Assembly (NCBI GenBank): GCA_009602725.1
Contig: WELB01000215.1
Coordinates: forward strand, 45,408-62,325
DNA from: Spirogloea muscicola
Taxonomy: Eukaryota > Streptophyta > Zygnematophyceae > Spirogloeales > Spirogloeaceae
Length of the DNA: 16,918 bases
Direction: 5' to 3'
Both the position numbers and the translations under genes were made by a program. The stretch's first letter is position 1; each line of letters starts with the position of its first letter. Below the pieces are notes generated by a model. The model saw only the letters and a program-made list of their open reading frames with translations, was not told the origin of the DNA and did not search any database. Below, piece by piece: positions 10,289 to 16,918 of this stretch.

Positions 10289-10411
10289 ATGGCCCGGGCG
10301 CTGCACCTTCGTGCCGGCAGAGCCCTCGCTGCTGCCTCTGGCTCTGGCCAGGGGACCCACTTCCAGGAGCCCAGCATCTCTGATCTGCGGCTGCTTAGCA
10401 GGGGTTACTGA
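10289..10411 (+). CDS. Presequence-like short reading frame, copy 2
   Basis: ATG 10289 to TGA 10409-10411 encodes 40 residues: MARALHLRAGRALAAASG, then a Gln/His stretch and LLSRGY. An in-frame TAG lies 12 codons upstream, so unlike copy 1 this frame cannot extend far 5'. It differs from copy 1 at 7 positions, 4 of them silent. The Arg/Ala/Leu-rich, acid-poor start suits a mitochondrial presequence, but no mature domain follows. As in copy 1, a possible GT donor overlaps the final codons. It is probably a duplicated exon copied with the surrounding repeat; whether it is expressed is unknown. Confidence 0.35.
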   Translation: MARALHLRAGRALAAASGSGQGTHFQEPSISDLRLLSRGY

Positions 10412-10535
10412 GTGTCTCATAGCAGCTTTGTTTCTGTTACTTAGCGCTTCCCCTGGCCCCCTTCTCGTACTCTGTTCATTCTTTTTCGGGCTGGTTGTTC
10501 CAGCCCCTATTCTCAATGGGCGAGCACTTTCTTCT
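10354..10535 (+). repeat. Right arm of the 182-bp inverted repeat (empty site)
   Basis: This is the uninterrupted arm matching 9406-9677 in inverted orientation. It contains the end of the presequence-like frame, the linker with a single TACTTAG (10438-10444), and a subtype A 78-bp unit at 10455-10532. About 0.7 kb of different, GC-rich sequence separates the arms. Confidence 0.9.
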
Positions 10536-10558
10536 TCTACTGAGCGTTCCCTGGCTGA

Positions 10559-10617
10559 AGAAAGTGCCCGCCCATAAAGAAGAGGGGCTGGCAAAGCCAA
10601 CCCAAAAAGAATGGACA
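10559..10617 (-). repeat. Diverged, partial inverted copy of the 78-bp unit (subtype C)
   Basis: Reading the plus strand, AGAAAGTGCCCGCCCAT and then GGGGCTGGCAAAGCCAACCC mirror the right part of the unit at 10455-10532. With that unit it forms a head-to-head palindromic pair with a loop of about 26 nt. The left portion of the unit is not recognisable beyond 10617. Confidence 0.75.
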
Positions 10618-10669
10618 ATGTTCAAAGCCAAAGAAAGAAGTGCCGAAAAAGGACTACACTACAAAGTGG

Positions 10670-10712
10670 CTGAAGGAGCCGAAGTGCATCCTTCGCACTT
10701 CGGCTCCTTCAG
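10670..10712. repeat. Perfect 18-bp stem-loop
   Basis: CTGAAGGAGCCGAAGTGC (10670-10687), loop ATCCTTC, then its exact reverse complement (10695-10712). Imperfect pairing appears to continue outward (ACAAAG at 10661-10666 with CTTGT near 10715-10719). No T-tract or coding context follows. A transcript would form a stable hairpin of small-RNA-precursor size, but no transcript is shown by the sequence. Confidence 0.8.
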
Positions 10713-10719
10713 ACCTTGT

Positions 10720-11690
10720 CCAATCCTTTGGGCTGGCCTTTCCCAGCTACCAGTCAATCTGGCCGCGCTTTCTCGTTCTACCGGGCGAGTCGATCTGTCT
10801 TTGGGGCGGTGGCTCCCGCCCCAGATGAAACGACGGAACACCTGCCCAACCCATCGGGGCTGGCCTTTCATAGCAATTGCCACACTCTGACCTTCCGGCC
10901 TCTCACAGCCAATGCCTTCACACTGGAAGAGGTACTTCTTCGTTCAGGACGACCTCTCTTTCGCAATCATCGCCCCTGGTCTCAGAAGGTGAGCTCTTCC
11001 AAGGAAGCGCTCTTTGGCCCCTTCGAAACTCGTCGTGCCCAAGGCCGCCTTCACTGTACCTGCTGCCACTCACGCATTTATAGCAGCCATGCTTGTTGAT
11101 TTCTCCACTTCCGGACGAATTTTGGTTGAAGTGCCACTATAACTGTTGACCATCTGGTACTGGGAGCAACTCGCCGTACAGTTGCCGAATCCGCACAGAC
11201 ATCAAACTCATGCTTAGTTGGGCGCTGGTTGTGTGGCAGTATAACCAACTTGAGCCCATCTACAAGGTCATCAACGGAATTATAAAAATTGAATTGAGGG
11301 GTATGGTCGTGCATGGTAGAAGTGATCAATACACTTGTTTGGCAAATGGCAAAGCAATTTGCATGAGTGGGCTACTTTCGGCTGGTGTGCCATTGTCCAG
11401 GCAGTGCTGCTGCTGGCACAGGAAGATTGGATCTTAGTGCCCTGCCAGCACAATCAGTATCGATAGACACGCCCGCAATGACAGGCTGTCTTTGTGCTGA
11501 CCAGGTGTGGTCGGCCCTTGCCAAGTGTCACGTGGTCGAGCTCGGCAAAGCTCGGAGGAATTGGCAATGCCACCGGGCGCCACTCGTCGCACGAAGTGTG
11601 GGCTCTGTGATGGTCTGCATCAGCTTGATGGCAGTCATAGCGGCCCAGCATGTTGCGAAACGAGGCAAGCCCCAGATACTGAGGCCAACA
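10720..11690. other. Intergenic region with no recognised gene
   Basis: This lies beyond the stop codon of the PHT4-type gene. It holds weak echoes of the repeat motif (GGGCTGGCCTTTCCCAGC near 10729 and GGGGCTGGC near 10856) and otherwise ordinary sequence. A minus-strand stretch at 11249-11293 reads FNFYNSVDDLVDGLK, which is faintly aminotransferase-V-like but isolated. The last few hundred bases should include the 3' untranslated region of the transporter. Confidence 0.4.
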
Positions 11691-14600
11691 TCAATCGAGA
11701 ATCTTCTCGCCAGTCGCAAAGACATTCCAGACGACTGTGCCGACAACGTAGAGCCCCACAGCCACTTTAAACACATCATCCCACGTCCCTGTTAAGGAGG
11801 GGAGGCGTAGCCCGCCAAGGGCTGGTTAGCATTTGCCGTTGTCATGCCATTACATTTGCTGGACATTGACTTCACAGTTGCTCATATAAGTTGACTTATT
11901 ATTGACTTGTCCATTATTGACTGGACAAAGACATATGTGATTGCTGTAGCAGTATTCCTGGCACACATGCATGTCTCAAGCTAGCGACGCTTCAGATGAA
12001 TGCAGGCAGCAGAAGACTTGTGCCAAGATAGCAAAGCCCTGGGTTGTGCATCGAGGCTCAGGGTGCAAGAGTGACTTCTGGTGCTTGCACCGAGGTAGTA
12101 AGGTTGATAATACGTACCATGTGTAAGTATAAGGCCTGTTGTGAAGGTGCCAAGCACGCCGGCGAGCACGCCAGCCGTGTTTGAGATGCCCAGCAGAATG
12201 CCCTGCGGAGCTCGCGGCAGCCGGGCAATTAGTCAAGGGCCAGCCTCTGTGGCAAGGGCAATCTGCCAGAGCAAGGAGCATCCACGCCATCGCTCTTGCA
12301 GCGGTGTGCTTGTTGACTCAGGGAAATATCTCCTTAAACCATGATTGATCAAGTATGCCAGCTACTGTGCTACTTGGTCACACCATACAGAGCAATTGAC
12401 CATTATGGAGTGCTTCATGTTCAGGTGCAGAGGGTAGCTCACTGAATAACGTGGGCCAATATCCTGGTGATTAGAGTAGAGGCCCGACTGCGAGAAGGCA
12501 TCGCAGCCCTGCAGAAAGCAGGCGCCGCAATCAGTACTGCCACAGCCGCTGACACTGACTCGGCTGCTGCAATGTGGACAGACCCTGCGGCAGCACAAAT
12601 GCACCACGGCAGCTGACCTCCTGCAGTCACGGTGTAAAGGACCTAGCCAAGTGCGGTACTCGAATTGAGCTTTATGTTAGCTGAAGGTCTGCGTGTTACT
12701 GTAGGTTGCTTTGCCTCTTTGTCCTGATATCTACAAGACTCCTACATATTTTGACTCGAGCTCCTGCCCCTGGGGCACAAGTTGCTCACTTGGACCTAAG
12801 CATGCTCCTGTGAACGTGCAGTTGGGCTGTTTACTTTGCAGTTGAGATGAGTGGATAGCGTACCTGGGAGACGGCCATGCACGTCACGGCTGCGACCGGG
12901 TTGCGGATGTGCGTGAGCAGCGTGAGGCACACGGCAGGCCCGAGGAAGCCGACTGTCTGCATGATCTACTAACGCACCCACCACACAAAGCCAGGCAGTG
13001 GATGTAAGCAAGAGTTTGGCAGAGGCTAGTGATGCATTTGAGATGACTCTTGATTTATCTCATTCAATGGTGGTCAGATTATCACGAGTGCAACAGCAGC
13101 AGCTCTCATGAGATAGACAATTAGCAGCTCAAGTGGAGGTATGTCATTTATGCTGGGGCGCTTTTGCTGTCAACATCCAGAGGTTAGTATGAGGTGTACC
13201 AGTATGAGGTGTACCATGTACAACTACATGTACGACGTTTTATATTGTACGACTCAGTGCTTCTCTGACACCCCACAGATTCATCAGGGCTCGGAGCAAG
13301 AGTTGCATGCGCACCTTGCGGACCAGCGTTATGGAGACCCCGCGCGTGATGAGCGTGTCGGCGATCCAACCACCAACGTTGGCTGACACAGCCATGGTGA
13401 GCCAGGGCACAACGGAGTATAGGCCGGACTCGGTGATATTGAAACCGAGGACCTGCACACAGCAAATTGTTGCCTAACGGAATCAGTGCCTGATAATGAC
13501 AGAATAAGTTACAGATTTCTTGGACCCAGAATGTGATCTGGATGTATATTGAGAACTGGTCCAGGTCACCGACGCATCAGCTCTGGGTAGTAGTTTTAAG
13601 TCCAGTCCAGGCAAAGCCAGTCAGGCCGAACTGGGGCCTCAAGTCAGCGCAACAACGAGGGCTGGCTTTGAGGATACGACGGAAACATCACTAGACTATG
13701 AGCACTTCTGCATGAGTAGACATAGTCCAAGGGTGCAACTTCTTGCTACAAGATTGAATTGACTCTAATGAGGAAGTGAGATCTGTCTAATCAAGATTAA
13801 TTAAGGCTTAATTGTGAAGGATAACGAGGTGCACTAAGGCTGAGGCTTAGGATTGAAAGAGAAAGGTGTACTGGACTACTTGGAGCAGACACTAGTTTTG
13901 TGCTAGAGGGGCTTCATGGTCACGACTTCTTCTGTCAATGTGGGCATGAATTATGTAGCACGAAGCTGGGGGTTGGAAGGAGCAGTGACATGCTTTTGTG
14001 CTAGATATGGGTTTTATTTTGCACAAACAGGTATCCTAGAGCATGGGTTCGAAGGCGGGGCAACGAGTAGTGGGCTTGGCAACTATAGTCAGGAAGACAT
14101 GTTGGTGATAGGATTACTGAATGTGGAGATTGAGGTCTAAGTACTGGTAAATGAAGGCCAATGAGGTGACCTTGAGATAGATGGAAATGAGTTATGTTAG
14201 TGCACCTGGTGGTAGTAGGAGGGCATGTAGGTGAGAAGGATGAAGGTGCCCCAGTTGTGGCAGAAGTGGCAGACAATGATCGCCCACACGGGCGCCTTCC
14301 CAAAGATGCGGCGCCACGGGATCTTGCCCACACGCTCCTGCTTCGGCGCCGCCGCCAGGATGAGCTCGCGCTCCGCCGCGCTGACCGTCTGGCACTCGGA
14401 CGGCGAGCTCGCCGCCTGCACACGCCGCATTATATAACCACTTTGGACTTCTATTAGGAATCACATAAGAGAGCCGATTAGAGAGGTGTTAGCAAGATCA
14501 ATTCTACCTGACTCTTGACTCTTTCATCTGCCGAAGGCAACTCTATGTCCGGACTAAATGTGGAGCCAAGGCCTGCTGCTAGCCGCCGCTCGACACCTTA

Positions 14601-16360
14601 TTGAACTTTGATGGATTTTGGTTTTAAGCCACCCAATATGAAACCCTGAAGCGCTGACCAGACAAAGGGCTCTGACTTCTTGGATACTGAGCCACATGCG
14701 CACTGCAGACTCCACAATCATCAGTACTAACTTTCACAAATGACATGCCGCAGACCCTGCGGTACGAATCCAGCTCTGACTTTCTTGGGATCAAGATGAC
14801 ATATGAGGTCCATATGCTGTTCTCAGGGAGATAGAGATAACAGACAATGTTGACGGGACATGTAAGTAACATTGAGATGCAAGCTGCGGCACTGGCAACG
14901 GTCAGTGTCCCGTAAGTGGGGCTCGAGGGTGCTGTGAAGTCTGTCTAAATGATTGCCAGTGGTACTCCGGATAACACGTGGTTAAGCTTTAATGGAGTAC
15001 AACGGCATGCTTTTCCTTGTTGAGCTCTGACGTTCTCCGGGAGTTTGCGAGCTTACCAGGCGCTGCCAGGCGGCAAACCACACGAGGCCGAGCGCGCCGA
15101 AGGAGAAGAAGACGGAGGGCCAACCGGCGGCGAGGATGATTCGCGGCGACAGCGCGAGGCCCGACACGGAGCCGAGGTACATGCCCGAGTACACGAGCGC
15201 GAGCGAGCGCGAGCGCTCACTCACCGGCACCCACTTGGACAGCAGGTTGTTCATCGCCGGCATTGCCACGCCCTGCCGCCGCAGACGAGGGACAGAAAGG
15301 TAAACGTATGTAGGTATGCATCTTGATTGGAAAAGTTCGTGCATCGTGGACACAAATAGGAGGGGAAGAGGGTGGAGAATCGGTGACATGATGCAGCAAT
15401 GACTCTGTGTGCCATGCATTGGTGTCTTCTGCTACAGTGGTGATATAGACAGAGTTTGGAGTATCGAACTTGACATACATGAATATGTTTGGTCAAGAGA
15501 CACTGGTGGTTAAGGTCTACTGCTGAAGACGCATCTGGGGGGACTCAACCTGACGGGTGTGGGGGGGGTGAGGAGGGAGGATGAAGGCCGTGGGTGAGAC
15601 AGTGGGGGCGAGGGAAGACCAGAGGAGGTGATGCTGCGGAGCGTGAGGAGAGTGGGAGGACGTGGCCGAAAGGGAAGCAAGGAGGGGGACAGAGGTGGCG
15701 AGAAGCTGGAGGAGGAGGGTAAAGGAAGAGAAGGGCTGAGTATGAAGACATAGGAGAGAGAGATGGAGGAGGGTGGAGAGGAAGGGCGGTGGGACCTTGG
15801 GGCGGACGAAACGGGGGAGGAGAGAGGTAGAGAGAGGTGGGAGGAACAGGAGAGAGAGAGGAGGGTGAAGAGGAAGGGTGGGGGGAAGCTTGGGGTGGAC
15901 GAAGGTGGGGAGGAGGGAGATAGAGGGAGGTGGGGGCCGGTACCTCGCCGACGCCCATGCAGGCGCGGGCGAAGAGCAGCGTGGGCAGGCCGAGGTTGGC
16001 GGCGACCGGCGTGAGCACCGTGGCAACAGACCACCAGATGACGCCGAACCCCAGCACCTGTTTCCCGCCGATGGAGTCCGCCCAGATGCCGCCGGCGATC
16101 TGTGCCCGCTCACTCGCTAATAGATTAGCAGATTGATAAGTTGGAAGCTGCAACGGAAGCTGCAACAGTGGGAGGAGAGCAGGAGAGACCACCCGGGGAG
16201 GAGGGAGGTTGGGGTCTAGAGGAGGGATGAGGAGGGTGGGAGGAGGGAGGACCTGGGTGAGGAGGTAGCCCCAGAAGAAGGAGGACTGCACGAGGCCGAC
16301 CGTGACCTTGCTCCAGTCGTACTGCGTCTCCATGCTCAGGATTGCAACGCTCATGTTCAC
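11691..16360 (-). CDS. PHT4: PHT4/ANTR (SLC17-type, MFS) anion transporter, 9 exons visible, 5' end missing
   Basis: Exons, in order of transcription: 16360-16253, 16099-15944, 15272-15057, 14415-14206, 13452-13315, 12965-12864, 12508-12443, 12202-12118, 11788-11691. All junctions are GT-AG and in phase, giving 392 residues and ending FATGEKILD-stop. Motifs in order: VNMSVAILSM; VGLVQSSFFWGYLLTQ; GGIWADSIGGKQVL (the MFS loop 2-3 motif); GEGVAMPAMNNLLSKWVP; HFCHNWGTFILLTYMP; NITESGLYSVVPWLTM; CDAFSQSGLYSNHQDIGPRY; NTAGVLAGVLGT; and GTWDDVFKVAVGLY. This is the plant PHT4/ANTR signature. Family members carry phosphate, or ascorbate in one case, mostly across plastid envelope or thylakoid membranes. 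The paralogue and substrate cannot be assigned. The expected N-terminus (targeting peptide plus the segment ending in -CNMDR before VNMSVA) is absent. The exon at 12965 could alternatively start 9 nt later (ATCATGCAG|ACA), dropping residues IMQ. Confidence 0.93.
13186..13215. repeat. 15-bp tandem duplication in a PHT4 intron
   Basis: AGTATGAGGTGTACC occurs twice without a mismatch (13186-13200, 13201-13215). It is followed by two closely spaced CATGTAC motifs. It is intronic and has no recognised role. Confidence 0.85.
13453..15056 (-). other. Two long PHT4 introns around the 14206-14415 exon
   Basis: Introns of 753 bp (13453-14205) and 641 bp (14416-15056) flank a 210-bp exon. Both start with GT and end with AG on the minus strand. 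I see no nested gene, RNA or repeat unit in them. The frames present on either strand lack recognisable motifs. Confidence 0.6.
15753..15934. repeat. Imperfect ~87-bp tandem duplication in a polypurine intron tract
   Basis: 15753-15841 and 15849-15934 align along their length. Both start GGAGAGAGAGA, share AGAGGAAGGG and GGGG(C/T)GGACGAA, and end GGGAGGTGGG or AGAGGTGGG. They lie in the 671-bp intron (15273-15943), next to the donor of the 15944-16099 exon. The plus strand is almost pure purine, so the pre-mRNA is CU-rich here. Confidence 0.7.
16143..16166. repeat. 12-bp tandem duplication in a PHT4 intron
   Basis: GGAAGCTGCAAC occurs twice without a mismatch (16143-16154 and 16155-16166), inside the 153-bp intron at 16100-16252. 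Confidence 0.85.
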
Positions 16361-16887
16361 CTGGAGGACGGAGGGCCGCAGAGGGAGGGGGACGGAGACG
16401 AAGGGCGGAGGGAGGGAGGATGAGATTCGGACGCCAATTGCTTTCAGGGGTCCAGGAGGGCAACATGGAACGACTTTAGAAGGCTTCAGAAAGGTGGAAG
16501 GAGGGTGGAGTTGGTGCAAGGAGAGGGGAGGGATGGGGAGGGGAGGGGGGGTGGCCTTGGAGGGTGCAAGAGAGGGAGAGCAGGCAGGCCAAGCAGGGAG
16601 GAGGTGGAGGGTGGAATGGCAGGGAGAAGGCGTTGTAGGTTGGGCAGGGGTAGCGCATGGCAGGGAGGGCGAGGCAATGGGTAGGCAGGAGGGAGAGGGG
16701 GGAGGCGGGGAGGAGGGAGAGAAGGTGAAAGGAGCAGCCGGAGGGGGAGGGAGGTTCAGAGCGATGGGAATAGGAAGTGGGGATATGGAAAGCAGAGGGA
16801 TGGGAAGGGGAGGGGGGTTGGAGGAGGAGGAGTTAGGAGGGCGGCAGCGGAGTGGGAAGATGCCCCTCCATCTCCCTGGATATCCGT
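16361..16887. repeat. Polypurine low-complexity tract with G-quadruplex-type runs
   Basis: The plus strand is dominated by G and A from just upstream of the first visible PHT4 exon almost to the window edge. Runs fitting four or more G-tracts with short loops occur at 16525-16551, 16691-16717 and 16797-16817. On the gene's sense strand this is polypyrimidine, probably intron sequence, because the exon at 16360 is preceded by an AG acceptor. No exon encoding the missing N-terminus was found. Confidence 0.75.
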
Positions 16888-16918
16888 CTCCCTCCCTCCC
16901 TCCCTCCCTCCCTCCCTC
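16888..16918. repeat. (CCTC)n microsatellite at the window edge
   Basis: Tetranucleotide CCTC/CTCC repeats run to the last base and are cut by the edge. Base asymmetry flips here from plus-strand purine to plus-strand pyrimidine. Confidence 0.9.

Noticed and set aside
9957-10577. 206-codon plus-strand frame across the GC-rich island and repeat arm
   Set aside because: It runs through repeat DNA in a different frame from the conserved presequence-like frame, and its Pro/Arg-rich composition is what high GC alone would give.
15545-16519. A single 324-codon minus-strand gene instead of spliced PHT4 exons
   Set aside because: The Pro/Leu/Ser-rich stretches are polypyrimidine introns translated. 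Removing them at GT-AG sites restores the PHT4 sequence exactly.

Overview
This window looks like nuclear DNA of a photosynthetic eukaryote of the green lineage, most likely a green or streptophyte alga. The genes are split by many short GT-AG introns with plant-like acceptors (TGCAG). One gene is a plant-type PHT4/ANTR plastid anion transporter. Another small gene resembles, from memory, an uncharacterised plant-conserved secreted protein. The exact lineage cannot be told from the sequence alone. There are no rRNA, tRNA, bacterial operon or CRISPR features.

Layout. (1) 1-511: a repeat cluster. It starts with a short reading frame that looks like a mitochondrial targeting presequence, followed by tandem copies of a 78-bp repeat. 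(2) 618-2599, plus strand: a small split gene for a predicted secreted Cys-containing protein; its 3' end is uncertain. (3) 2600-3134: intergenic space between convergent genes. (4) 3135-8792, minus strand: a complete 14-exon gene for a 957-residue RND-superfamily (Patched/NPC1-type, sterol-sensing domain) membrane transporter. I rebuilt it exon by exon, and every junction keeps frame. (5) 8793-9405: GC-rich upstream region of that gene. (6) 9406-10617: a second repeat island. It holds two near-identical inverted arms of 182 bp, one of which carries an 83-bp insertion flanked by a 7-bp duplication. A very GC-rich segment with three CACGTG boxes lies between the arms. (7) 10618-11690: mostly featureless, apart from a perfect 18-bp hairpin. 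(8) 11691-16360, minus strand: nine exons of a PHT4/ANTR anion transporter, complete at the C-terminus, with its N-terminal exon(s) not visible. (9) 16361-16918: polypurine low-complexity DNA with G-quadruplex-type runs.

The two large genes encode unrelated membrane transporters: one for lipid-like or hydrophobic substrates, the other for phosphate, ascorbate or other anions. Nothing suggests that they work together. The most unusual content is the repeat island. It shows an apparently mobile 78-83-bp unit with an empty and a filled site in the same window, and a presequence-like coding segment copied along with the repeat.
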